A stretch of 64,000 bases of DNA from DASSUW01 sp963774155 (GTDB taxonomy: Bacteria > Actinomycetota > Thermoleophilia > Solirubrobacterales > Solirubrobacteraceae), in NCBI GenBank assembly GCA_963774155.1, contig CAVZDW010000010.1:754845-818844 (forward strand), read 5' to 3'. Below are positions 8,377 through 16,234 of the stretch, one piece after another. Under the pieces are notes generated by a model that made no database searches, was not told where the DNA came from, and saw only the letters and a program-made list of their open reading frames with translations. The translations under genes were made by a program, and so were the position numbers. The number at the start of each line of letters is the position of its first letter. Position 1 is the stretch's first letter.

Positions 8377-9687
8377 TCAAGCCGCTTCCAAGCGGCGCTG
8401 TGGGGTGGGCAGTCGGGCCTCCAGCCCGGCCGCGATTCGCTCAGCCACGCCGAGGATGGCCTGGCCGTGGACGATGTCGGGATAGACCTGCGCGGACGAC
8501 GCGACGACGAGGCCGGGGACCGCGAACGGGTCCGGCTTGACGGCGCCGACCGGATGGACCGGCTCCGCGACGCGGGCGCGCGCGACCTGGGCCGCGATCA
8601 CGTCCTCGTCCCGGAAGGCCGGGAACATGGTCTTCAGATGGTCCAGGTACTCGCGCCGGATGTCCGACGTGGACTTGTCCAGCTCCGGGGAGTCGGGGTT
8701 CACGTACTTCGGCAGGTAGACGAGGTGGCCCTCGGCGACGGCGGGATCCACGACGTGCGTGGTCTCGACGACGCTGGTGAGCGGCACCCGGCGATCGGTG
8801 ATGTTCAGCGCGTAGTGCGGGCTCACGCTCTTGCGCACGCGCGCCACCAGGCACACGATGCCGAGGTAGCGCTGCTGGTCCGGGCCGAGCGCCTGCTCGA
8901 GCTCGGGGGCGAGCATGTGCGGGAGGTTCGGCCGGATCTGCGTGGCCACCACCGTGTCGTGCGGGCGGAAGCCGGCGTCGAGCACCACGCCGATGGCGCG
9001 GTGGTTCGAGCACGGCACGAAGCGCACCGCGGTGGACGTGAGGACCTGACCGCCGCGGGCGCGGATGCGATCGGCGAGCCGGTCGCACATCGCCTGGTAG
9101 CCGCCCTCGATCGCGCCCATGACCTCGCGGCCCTTGCGATCGCGGGTGCCGGAGGTCCGGTTCATCCGCGCCCACAGGTACGTGGCCGGCAGGTCGTCGT
9201 AGCGACCGTCGAACTTGGAGTCGAACAGCGGCTGCCACAGGCGCTCCCAGAGGCGGTCGCCGCACACGCGGCGGGTCCACTCCTCGAGACCGACGGTGTC
9301 GAGCTCGCGATGGTCGCTGATCCGCTTGCAGCGCAGGACGAAGCGCACGAGCCGTGCGCGGTCCAGCGGGCTGAGCCCCGGGAACGTGAGCAGCTGCGCC
9401 GGGGTCGACATCTCGGCGTGGCGGCCCTGGTGGTAGAAGCCGACGCCGAGCTGGCGCCAGCGCACGTCGAGGCCGAGCTCCTCGGCCAGGGTCAGCACGC
9501 GGGTGTCGTCGGTCGTGACCGCGTGGTAGTAGCGGTCCACGCGCACGCCGCCGAGCAGGGTGCTGCCGGCCAGGCCGCCGAGCGTCGCCGCCGACTCGTA
9601 GACGGTCACGCGCACGCCGGCGGCGGAGAGCTTGTCCGCCAGTCCGAGGCCGAGCAGGCCGCCGCCGATGATCCCGACGCCGCTCAC
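8377..9687 (-). CDS. FAD/NAD(P)-dependent oxidoreductase of the amine oxidase / protoporphyrinogen oxidase-like family
   Basis: A 436-residue protein beginning VGIIGGGLLGLGLADKL, a dinucleotide-binding GxGxxG fold, then the ESAATLGGLAG motif that contacts FAD. A C-terminal VVASSAQVYPDIVHGQAI stretch resembles the second FAD-binding motif of the family. Members of this group are frequent in glycan loci and resemble UDP-galactopyranose mutase in fold, but the mutase active-site pattern is not clearly present. The GTG at 9685-9687 overlaps the GT2 stop by 4 bp. Exact reaction unknown; a sugar or lipid carrier modification is inferred from context. Confidence 0.75.
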   Translation of the reverse strand: MSGVGIIGGGLLGLGLADKLSAAGVRVTVYESAATLGGLAGSTLLGGVRVDRYYHAVTTDDTRVLTLAEELGLDVRWRQLGVGFYHQGRHAEMSTPAQLLTFPGLSPLDRARLVRFVLRCKRISDHRELDTVGLEEWTRRVCGDRLWERLWQPLFDSKFDGRYDDLPATYLWARMNRTSGTRDRKGREVMGAIEGGYQAMCDRLADRIRARGGQVLTSTAVRFVPCSNHRAIGVVLDAGFRPHDTVVATQIRPNLPHMLAPELEQALGPDQQRYLGIVCLVARVRKSVSPHYALNITDRRVPLTSVVETTHVVDPAVAEGHLVYLPKYVNPDSPELDKSTSDIRREYLDHLKTMFPAFRDEDVIAAQVARARVAEPVHPVGAVKPDPFAVPGLVVASSAQVYPDIVHGQAILGVAERIAAGLEARLPTPQRRLEAA

Positions 9688-10421
9688 GACCTCGCCCTCG
9701 CGGCGACCTGGCGCACCATGACCCGGGCGTAGCCGCCCATGGTCGGGAGCACCTTCATCTTGCTCTCGCCCTCGCGCTTGCCCCAGTCCAGGGTCACGGG
9801 GACCTCGGCGATGGTGATGCCGAGCCGGGAGAGCTTCATGAGGATCTCCGCCTTGCAGGCGAAGCCGCGCTCGCGGATGAAGGCGTCGCCGTAGCGCTCG
9901 TAGCCGGCGTGCAGGGCGCTCGCCCGGTAGACCCGGAAGAACGACGACACGGTGCTCGCGTCGAGCCCGCCGCCGCGGCGGATGACCGACGAAGCGGCGC
10001 GCGACAGGAAGCGCCGGTGGGCCGAGACGCCGACCAGCCCGCCCTCCTTGTGATGCGAGGCGAGGACCACGTCGGCGCCCTCGCGGGCGGCCGCCATCAT
10101 CGCCTCGACGGCGTCGAGGTCGCTGGTGGTGTCCGACTCGAGGGTGACGATCAGCTCGTCGTCTCCGGCGAAGGTGAGCGCCCGGCGGAAGCCGCGGTCG
10201 AACGCCTTGCCCGGGCCCTGGTTGCGGACCAGCGGGAGCACCTCGACCGGCAGGTCGCCGTCGTGGGCCCGCGCGGCCTCGACGGTGCCGTCGGTGGAGC
10301 CGTCGTCGACGAGCACCACCCAGCCGCCGTCGCGCCACAGGTCGGGGCGCGACTCGAGGTCGGCGAGCAGGCGCGGGACGTTGGCCTCCTCGTTGTACGC
10401 GGGAATAACGAAGACAGCCAT
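9684..10421 (-). CDS. Family 2 glycosyltransferase (DPM1/polyprenyl-phosphate sugar transferase-like)
   Basis: A 245-residue cytoplasmic GT-A enzyme. It starts MAVFVIPAYNEE, has the VDDGSTDGT nucleotide-binding loop near residue 40 and an LESDTTSD acidic motif near 95 in the place of the usual DxD. These are the features of GT2 enzymes that transfer a sugar from a nucleotide donor to polyprenyl phosphate or to a growing chain. There is no C-terminal membrane domain. Start and upstream stop overlap as TGATG (1 bp) with the sugar-phosphate transferase gene, so the two are translationally coupled. Confidence 0.85.
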   Translation of the reverse strand: MAVFVIPAYNEEANVPRLLADLESRPDLWRDGGWVVLVDDGSTDGTVEAARAHDGDLPVEVLPLVRNQGPGKAFDRGFRRALTFAGDDELIVTLESDTTSDLDAVEAMMAAAREGADVVLASHHKEGGLVGVSAHRRFLSRAASSVIRRGGGLDASTVSSFFRVYRASALHAGYERYGDAFIRERGFACKAEILMKLSRLGITIAEVPVTLDWGKREGESKMKVLPTMGGYARVMVRQVAARARS

Positions 10422-11935
10422 CAGTACGCGCCTCTGCGATTCAGGACCACCGGGAGCGTCTGGACGAGGATCTTGATGTCCCACCAGAGCGACCAGTTGG
10501 TCACGTAGACGTAGTCGAGCTTGACCATCTCCTCGAAGGGGATGTCGTTGCGGCCGAGCACCTGCCAGAGGCCGGTGATGCCGGGGGTGGTCTCGAGCCG
10601 CCGGCTGGCCCAGCCGGTGATCTGCTCGGACTCGTGGATGACGAAGGGACGCGGGCCGACGAGGCTCATCTCGCCGCGCAGCACGTTCCAGAGCTGCGGC
10701 AGCTCGTCGATGCTCGTCTTGCGCAGGAACGCGCCGACGCGGGTGATCCGCGGGTCGTTCTGGATCTTGAACAGCGGGCCGCCGCCCTCCATCTCGTTGA
10801 GCTCGGCGAGCTCGAAGCGCTTGGCCTCGGCGTCCTGGACCATCGTCCGGAACTTCACGATCCGGAACTCGCGCCCGCCGCGCCCGTGGCGCGCCTGGCG
10901 GAAGAACACGGGTCCCTTGGAGTCGAGCTTGATGGCGATCGCCGCCACCGCCAGGATCGGGGAGATGGCCAGCAGGCCGGCCCCCGAGGCGACGATGTCG
11001 AACGTCCGCTTGAGCGCCCGCACCGTGCGCGAGAACTGCATGGACGGCAGGCTCACGACCGGCACGCCCTCGATGTCCTCGATCGCCGCGTTGGAGGCGA
11101 AGAGCTCGTAGAAGTTCGGCACGATCGACAGGTGGACGTCGGGCCGGCGCACCTCGCGCATCAGCTCCAGCGTCTTCTCGTGCGGGGTCTCGGAGAACGC
11201 CAGCACGATCCAGTCGATGTTCAGCGTGTCGACGAGCTGCGTGAGGTCGGCGGTGCCGCCGAGGATGTCCGTGCCCGGCTCGTCGTCGACGAAGCCGACC
11301 AGCTCGAGGCCGTACTCGGGGTGCGTCTCGAGCTTGCGCTCGAGCAGCCGCCCGGTCGCCCCGGCGCCCACGATCAGCGTGCGCCGCGGGGCCATGACGT
11401 TCGGGAACAGCCACGTCCGGACCACGCCGCGCAGCGTCGGGACCAGCACCACGGCGAAGGTCAGGAAGAAGAGCGCCTCGAGCGGGGAGTAGATGAAGAC
11501 GTCGAAGCCCTTCTTCAGGCCCTGGTTGAGCACGAGCAGCGCCAGCGAGCCGGCGAGCAGCGCGTTGAAGAGGGTCGACACCTCGTCGAAGCTCTTGCGC
11601 GCGATCGCCCGCGACTGGCCCTCATAGAGCCGGTAGGTCGCGAAGATGCCCAGCCACGCCATCGTGATCGCCGGGGCGAGCGCCACCAGCAGCCACGTGG
11701 GCGCGATCACCGCCGGCGGGCCGATCATCTCCGCCAGGCCGTAGGTCGCAGCCAGCGACACCACGATGGCGAGGAGATCGGCGCCGATCAGCGTGCGGAC
11801 GCGACCGCGGGAGAAGCCGCCCCGGCGACGCGCAGGCGCATGCACCGCGGGCGGAGGGACGATCCTCAGGCCCGCCTGGTGCAGCGTCTCCGTGTCGGCA
11901 GTTGCGGCCGTCAGCTCAGGACGCCAGCCGCTCAT
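10421..11935 (-). CDS. Undecaprenyl-phosphate sugar phosphotransferase (WbaP/WcaJ-type initiating transferase)
   Basis: A 504-residue polyisoprenyl-phosphate hexose-1-phosphate transferase that starts repeat-unit synthesis. It has four to five membrane helices between about 45 and 160, a Rossmann-like central domain (LIVGAGATGRLLERKL near 190), then the catalytic bacterial sugar transferase domain from about 310. That domain carries KRTFDIVASGAGL, VKFRTM, RKTSIDELPQLWNVL and the VGPRP motif. The length matches the EPS polyprenyl glycosylphosphotransferase family. Its start lies 20 bp inside the 3' end of the LuxR-type regulator gene. It probably determines the first sugar of the polymer. Confidence 0.92.
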   Translation of the reverse strand: MSGWRPELTAATADTETLHQAGLRIVPPPAVHAPARRRGGFSRGRVRTLIGADLLAIVVSLAATYGLAEMIGPPAVIAPTWLLVALAPAITMAWLGIFATYRLYEGQSRAIARKSFDEVSTLFNALLAGSLALLVLNQGLKKGFDVFIYSPLEALFFLTFAVVLVPTLRGVVRTWLFPNVMAPRRTLIVGAGATGRLLERKLETHPEYGLELVGFVDDEPGTDILGGTADLTQLVDTLNIDWIVLAFSETPHEKTLELMREVRRPDVHLSIVPNFYELFASNAAIEDIEGVPVVSLPSMQFSRTVRALKRTFDIVASGAGLLAISPILAVAAIAIKLDSKGPVFFRQARHGRGGREFRIVKFRTMVQDAEAKRFELAELNEMEGGGPLFKIQNDPRITRVGAFLRKTSIDELPQLWNVLRGEMSLVGPRPFVIHESEQITGWASRRLETTPGITGLWQVLGRNDIPFEEMVKLDYVYVTNWSLWWDIKILVQTLPVVLNRRGAY

Positions 11936-12545
11936 GCTGGATCACGAGGTCGTGCATGTAGGCGTAGCGGGTCGCCTCGGTGCGGTTCGCCACGCCGAGC
12001 TTGCGGTACGTGTTGGAGAGGTGGAACTTCACCGTCTGCTCGGTCACCCACAGCTCGCGGGCGATGCGCTGGTTGGTGAAGCCCTCCGCGGCGAGGCCGA
12101 GGATCTCCTTCTCGCGGTCGGTCAGCGGGCAGTCCTCCTGCGACACGGCCGGGCGGGTGTTGCGGAACCGCTGGACCACGTTGCCCTGGGCGATCTCGCG
12201 CAGCATCGTGCCCATGCTCACCGGGTGCACGCTCTTGGAGAGCACGCCGTCGGCGCCGGCGTCGAACGCCTCGCTCAGCCACTCCTCGTCCATGCGCATG
12301 GTCAGCAGGAGGCGCTTGGCGTCGGGCGTGTGCTCGGCGGCCTCGCGCAGGCGGGCGATCGCGTTCTCCGGCAGCTGCATGTCGTCGACGACGACGACGT
12401 CCGGGCGGAGCTCGGTGAGCGAGCTGGCCGCCGGGCTCCTGCCGTCGATGAACCCGACGACCTGGAAGCCTGCGGTCTGACGCAGGGCGAGACGAATGGC
12501 GTGGACGACGAACGAGTGGTCGGCCACGATGACAAGCCGCTTCAT
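11916..12545 (-). CDS. LuxR/NarL-type response regulator within the polysaccharide operon
   Basis: A 209-residue protein with a receiver domain (1-120) and a C-terminal helix-turn-helix (about 145-205). The phosphoacceptor Asp lies in DVVVVDDMQLP near residue 54, with Thr in LLLTM and Lys in LSKSV. The HTH has LTDREKEILGLAAEGFTNQRIARELW. No histidine kinase is encoded in the window, so it is an orphan here. Being second to the UDP-sugar dehydrogenase (4 bp overlap) and coupled to the initiating transferase, it likely controls this polysaccharide locus; that is inference. Confidence 0.88.
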   Translation of the reverse strand: MKRLVIVADHSFVVHAIRLALRQTAGFQVVGFIDGRSPAASSLTELRPDVVVVDDMQLPENAIARLREAAEHTPDAKRLLLTMRMDEEWLSEAFDAGADGVLSKSVHPVSMGTMLREIAQGNVVQRFRNTRPAVSQEDCPLTDREKEILGLAAEGFTNQRIARELWVTEQTVKFHLSNTYRKLGVANRTEATRYAYMHDLVIQHERLAS

Positions 12546-13840
12546 GCTGCCACCTCCGTGAGCTCAAACTGGGCGACGCGGGGCGCCGGCAAATCCGTTG
12601 CCGGGGGACGTGCCACCGCGTGATCGCGCCGCGTGACGCCACGGAAATCCACCGTGGGCACCGTCGCGGCGACGTGGTCGTGGTCGATGCCCGGGTGGGC
12701 CGTGACGATCAGCGCCACGTCAGCGCCGTCGAGGGCTTCCTCGAGCGAGGTGTGGCGGAGCCCAAAGGCCTTCAGCTCCGGCACGTAGGGGTCGTGGTAG
12801 GCGATCTCGGCGCCCAGGGACTGCAGGCGGTCGATGATCTTCAGGCTGGGCGACTCGCGGATGTCACCGACGGCCGGCTTGTAGGCCACGCCGAGGACGG
12901 CGATCTTCGAGCCGCGGACCGACTTGCCCTGGTCGTTGAGGGCGCGCTCGGCCTGCTCGACGCAGAAGAACGGCTGCGACTGGTTGACCTTGCCGGCGAG
13001 CTCGATGAACTCGGTGGCGAAGTCCAGCTCGCGGGCCTTCCACGAGAGGTAGAAGGGGTCGACGGGGAGGCAGTGGCCGCCCATGCCGGGGCCCGGGTCG
13101 AAGCGCATGAAGCCGAACGGCTTGGAGGCCGCGGCGTCGATGACCTCGCGGATGTCGATCTGCATGCGGTCGGCCAGGCGCGCCAGCTCGTTGACGAGCG
13201 CGATGTTGACCGAGCGGAAGATGTTCTCCAGCAGCTTGGCCATCTCGGCGACCTCGGGGTTCGAGACCGGGACGACCTGCTCGCAGATGATCCCGTAGAC
13301 GGCCTCGGCGCGGTCGCGGCAGGCGGGGGTGAGGCCGCCGATGATCTTCGGCGTGTTGCCGAGGTGGTGGACCTCGTTGCCCGGATCGACGCGCTCGGGG
13401 GAGAAGGCGAGGAAGAAGTCGCGGCCGGCCTTCAGGCCGGTCTCCTCGAGGATCGGCAGGACGCGCTCACGCGTGGTGCCGGGGTAGGTCGTGGACTCCA
13501 GGACGACCAGCTGGCCGGCCTGCAGCGCGTCGCCGACGACCTGCGCGGCGCCGATGAGCGGGCCGAGCTCCGGCTCGCGGTTGGCCGTGAGCGGCGTCGG
13601 GACGCAGATGATGATCGCGTCGCAGAGGCTCAGGCGCTGGGTGCGCGTGGTGGCCTCGATGTGCGAGGAGACGGCCTGGAGCCGCTCCGAAGGAATGTCC
13701 TCGATGTACGACTCGCCGTTACGCAGCTGATTGACGCGGCCGGCGTTGGTGTCGACGCCCACGACGCGCTGGCCGGCTTCGGCGAACGCCACCGCCAGGG
13801 GCAGGCCAACGTAGCCAAGCCCCACGATCCCGATGGTCAT
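12542..13840 (-). CDS. UDP-glucose/UDP-HexNAc 6-dehydrogenase family
   Basis: A 432-residue nucleotide-sugar dehydrogenase that oxidises the C6 alcohol of a UDP-hexose to a uronic acid with two NAD+. It shows IGIVGLGYVGLPLAVAFAEAG at the N-terminus, the central NIFRSVNIALVNELA helix, the active-site stretch GPGMGGHCLPVDPFYL with catalytic Cys near residue 255, and a C-terminal UDP-binding Rossmann domain (KIAVLGVAYKPAVGDIRESP). The pattern fits the WbpA/WecC/TviB branch that uses UDP-GlcNAc or related sugars, as well as UDP-glucose. The neighbouring small gene overlaps its start by 4 bp. It supplies an acidic sugar for the glycan. Confidence 0.9.
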   Translation of the reverse strand: MTIGIVGLGYVGLPLAVAFAEAGQRVVGVDTNAGRVNQLRNGESYIEDIPSERLQAVSSHIEATTRTQRLSLCDAIIICVPTPLTANREPELGPLIGAAQVVGDALQAGQLVVLESTTYPGTTRERVLPILEETGLKAGRDFFLAFSPERVDPGNEVHHLGNTPKIIGGLTPACRDRAEAVYGIICEQVVPVSNPEVAEMAKLLENIFRSVNIALVNELARLADRMQIDIREVIDAAASKPFGFMRFDPGPGMGGHCLPVDPFYLSWKARELDFATEFIELAGKVNQSQPFFCVEQAERALNDQGKSVRGSKIAVLGVAYKPAVGDIRESPSLKIIDRLQSLGAEIAYHDPYVPELKAFGLRHTSLEEALDGADVALIVTAHPGIDHDHVAATVPTVDFRGVTRRDHAVARPPATDLPAPRVAQFELTEVAA

Positions 13841-14097
13841 GCAAGCTCCTTCCGTGTCTCGAAGTCGCCGAGCCTTGTCCGTAGCCCGGCAAGCAGCTCG
13901 GCGATCTGCTGCTGCTCGAGGCGCCTGAGCTCCGCGAAGAGCGAGGCAACTTCCGTGTATCCCTCTTGGTTGGCCTCGAATTCGAACACGCGGTAGCGCG
14001 CCCGGAGCTCGAGGTTCAGCGACAGTGCCGTGAGGAGGTTCTCAAGGGTCTGGTCGGTGTCCCGGCCGTTGCGTAGATCGCTGATGCTGATTCCCAC
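13837..14097 (-). CDS. Small helical protein of unknown function, first gene of the polysaccharide operon
   Basis: An 86-residue protein predicted to be mostly helical and rich in Glu, Leu and Gln. The second half (EANQEGYTEVASLFAELRRLEQQ) recalls one helix pair of ferritin-like/rubrerythrin proteins, but the metal ligands of such domains are incomplete, so the resemblance may be structural only. It starts at GTG 14095-14097 and its stop overlaps the dehydrogenase ATG, which supports a real gene. No function is assigned. Confidence 0.6.
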   Translation of the reverse strand: MGISISDLRNGRDTDQTLENLLTALSLNLELRARYRVFEFEANQEGYTEVASLFAELRRLEQQQIAELLAGLRTRLGDFETRKELA

Positions 14098-14323
14098 GTC
14101 GCCCAGCTTGGAGCCTGGTCGGGCGTCTAGGAAGGTGAGATGGGAGGGGTGCCGACGAGCGTCTTCCTGCCCCGCGGGTCGCGCACCTCACCTTCCGCAA
14201 GAGCGTTCGTCACCCGGCCTGGACGCATGTCTGACCCCCCCTGGGTACGAAAATCCCCCACGGGTGTCTACAGTTGCCGTACAGTGCTGCTCCGGCAGGA
14301 CGGACCCTCGGAGAGGAACCCGG
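14098..14323. promoter_or_regulatory. Divergent promoter region between the polysaccharide operon and a response-regulator gene
   Basis: This 226 bp gap separates divergent genes. On the plus strand a TACAGT hexamer at 14279-14284 lies about 40 nt upstream of the regulator ATG and would serve as a -10 box. On the minus strand no clear box was found. The tract contains C-rich runs around 14227-14265. No gene is seen. Confidence 0.4.
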
Positions 14324-15007
14324 ATGAGTGACTTCATGGATGACGTGCCACCCTTGCGGACCATCGTCGCGGACGACGACCCGCTCGTTCGTCGGTTGAT
14401 TCGCGACACCCTTCAGCGTGAGAACGTCACGGTGATCGCGGAGGCCTCGACCGGCCGCGAAGCCGTCGAGCTCGCGATCTTCTACCGCCCCGACGTAGTC
14501 GTGATGGACTACATGATGCCCGAGATGGACGGCATCGAGGCGACGCGCCGCATCTACGAGCAGGACTCCTCGATCCGCGTGATCCTGCTCACCGGCGCCG
14601 GCGACGAGTCGCTCGGTCTGCGCGGCCTTCGCGCAGGCGCGGCCGGGTATCTGTCCAAGGACATGGAGCTCGCCTCGCTCCCGCGCGCGCTGCGCGGGTC
14701 GCTCGACGGCGAGGCCGCCATCTCGCGCCGGCTGGCCATGCACCTGGTCCAGCACTACCGCTCGGCCCCGACCGGCGGCATGGGCCTGCGCCCCGTGCGC
14801 AGCACCCTGACCGATCGCGAGTGGGAGGTCCTGGACCTCGTCTCGGGCGGCGCCTCGACCGACGACATCGCGCGCCTGCTCGTGCTGTCGACCGAGACCG
14901 TGCGGTCGCACCTGAAGAACCTGTACCGCAAGCTCAACGTGCGCTCGCGCGAAGAGGCCGTCGAGGCCGCCGCCCGCATGCGTGAGCTCGGCGGCGTCCC
15001 CGCCTGA
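14324..15007 (+). CDS. NarL/FixJ-type response regulator
   Basis: A 227-residue regulator. The receiver has the acidic triad in VADDDPLV, the phosphoacceptor Asp in VVVMDYMMPEMDG, Thr in LLTGAG and Lys in YLSKDM. The LuxR-type HTH spans about 160-220 (LTDREWEVLDLVSGGASTDDIARLL). The ATG has a GGAGAGGAA ribosome binding site 5 nt upstream, one of the few clear ones here. It faces away from the polysaccharide operon across a 226 bp shared promoter region and may regulate it. No partner kinase is present in the window. Confidence 0.88.
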   Translation: MSDFMDDVPPLRTIVADDDPLVRRLIRDTLQRENVTVIAEASTGREAVELAIFYRPDVVVMDYMMPEMDGIEATRRIYEQDSSIRVILLTGAGDESLGLRGLRAGAAGYLSKDMELASLPRALRGSLDGEAAISRRLAMHLVQHYRSAPTGGMGLRPVRSTLTDREWEVLDLVSGGASTDDIARLLVLSTETVRSHLKNLYRKLNVRSREEAVEAAARMRELGGVPA

Positions 15008-15067
15008 CCGCGCGTCCTATACCTCCGCTCAGTGTGGCGGCGCGCGGCCGGGGCTAGCGTGGCCGTC

Positions 15068-15850
15068 ATGCGATCAGGAGCGGCCCTCAAGCAGCGCAGC
15101 GAGCATCTGCTCGGCCGTGCGGGCGTCTACCGCCCTGCACGGCACGCGTACCAGCGCCTCGTCAACAGCGAACACCACGCGTGGCGCATGGGAGCTCGCG
15201 GCCTCTTCGGGCAGTTCGTGCCCGACGGCGGCCTGGTCTTCGATGTCGGTGCCAACATCGGCAACTACACCGAGGTGTACCTCGGGCTTGGCGCGCGCGT
15301 GGTGGCCGTCGAGCCCAACCCCGAGCTCGCGGAGCGGGTTCGCCTCCGGTGCGGATCACGCCGGCTCGACGTCGAGGAGGTCGCGCTGAGCTCCGCGGAG
15401 GGCGCCGGAGAGCTGCACCTCGGCATCGACCACGTCCACTCGAGCATCTCCGACGAATGGGTGGATCTCGTCGAGTCCTCCGAGTTCCCAGAACGCTTCA
15501 GGGGCTCGGTGACCGTTCGGATCACGACGGTGGACGCGCTGATCGACCGGTACGGACGCCCGGACTTCCTCAAGATCGACGTGGAAGGCGCTGAGCGGGA
15601 CGTCCTCGCCGGCCTCAGCCAGCCGATCGCGGCGATCTCGTTCGAGTACCAGGGACTGGATCTCGACGCCGCTCGGGAGTGCGTGGCGAAGGTCGAGGCG
15701 CTTGGTGCCTACGAGTGCAACTTCGCCCGGGGCGAGCAGGTCGAGCTGGCGCACGCCGACTGGACCGATGCCGCCACGCTCTTCGCGCGGATCGAAGACG
15801 CGCAGGCCGGCCACGCCCACGGCGACATCTACCTCCGCACGCGCCGCTGA
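15068..15850 (+). CDS. FkbM family SAM-dependent methyltransferase
   Basis: A 260-residue class I methyltransferase. It has the SAM-binding motif VFDVGANIGNYTE near residue 60 and VVAVEPNPE after it, then the FkbM-type FLKIDVEGAERDVLAGL motif near 165. FkbM enzymes methylate hydroxyls on sugars or natural products. The ATG at 15068 is preferred over a GTG 36 bp upstream because TAGCGT ends 7 nt before it, which suggests a leaderless start. It may decorate the nearby polysaccharide. Substrate unknown. Confidence 0.8.
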   Translation: MRSGAALKQRSEHLLGRAGVYRPARHAYQRLVNSEHHAWRMGARGLFGQFVPDGGLVFDVGANIGNYTEVYLGLGARVVAVEPNPELAERVRLRCGSRRLDVEEVALSSAEGAGELHLGIDHVHSSISDEWVDLVESSEFPERFRGSVTVRITTVDALIDRYGRPDFLKIDVEGAERDVLAGLSQPIAAISFEYQGLDLDAARECVAKVEALGAYECNFARGEQVELAHADWTDAATLFARIEDAQAGHAHGDIYLRTRR

Positions 15851-15877
15851 CCCTGCTGGGCTAGAGTCGACGCGGCC

Positions 15878-16234
15878 ATGGGCGGCGTCGGCATCGACCT
15901 CCTGGAGATCGAGCGCCTCGAGCGGGCGCTCGCACGGCGCCCGACCCTGGCCACGCGTCTCTTCACCGACGGCGAGCGCGCCTACGCGGCGACCCGTGCG
16001 CGGCCCGTCATGCACCTCGCCGCGCGCTTCTGCGCCAAGGAGGCCGTGGCCAAGGCACTGCAGTTGCGCGAGTGGAGCTGGCGTGACGTCGAGGTCCTCG
16101 GCGGCGGCGACGAGCCCCCGTCCGTCCGGCTGAGCGGCGCCGCGGCCACCCGGGCGCAGGCGCTCGGCGCGACCGTGGAGGTCTCGCTCACGCACACGCA
16201 CGGGATGGCGGCCGCCGTGGCGGTGCTCGCATGA
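15878..16234 (+). CDS. acpS: Holo-[acyl-carrier-protein] synthase
   Basis: A 118-residue 4'-phosphopantetheinyl transferase that moves phosphopantetheine from CoA to acyl carrier protein. The motifs GVGIDLLEIERLE at the N-terminus (with the Mg-binding Asp) and RFCAKEAVAKAL near residue 50 are those of AcpS. The length is normal. TAGAGT ends 10 nt upstream of the ATG. Its stop overlaps the ATG of nnr by 4 bp, so the two genes are cotranslated, an arrangement seen in many actinobacteria. Confidence 0.93.
   Translation: MGGVGIDLLEIERLERALARRPTLATRLFTDGERAYAATRARPVMHLAARFCAKEAVAKALQLREWSWRDVEVLGGGDEPPSVRLSGAAATRAQALGATVEVSLTHTHGMAAAVAVLA

Noticed and set aside
6041..8380. Epimerase-flippase fusion protein of 779 codons
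   Set aside because: It exists only because a one-base insertion near 7571 puts the epimerase 5' part in frame with the flippase. The correct epimerase C-terminus is in another frame and ends with a GTGA overlap.
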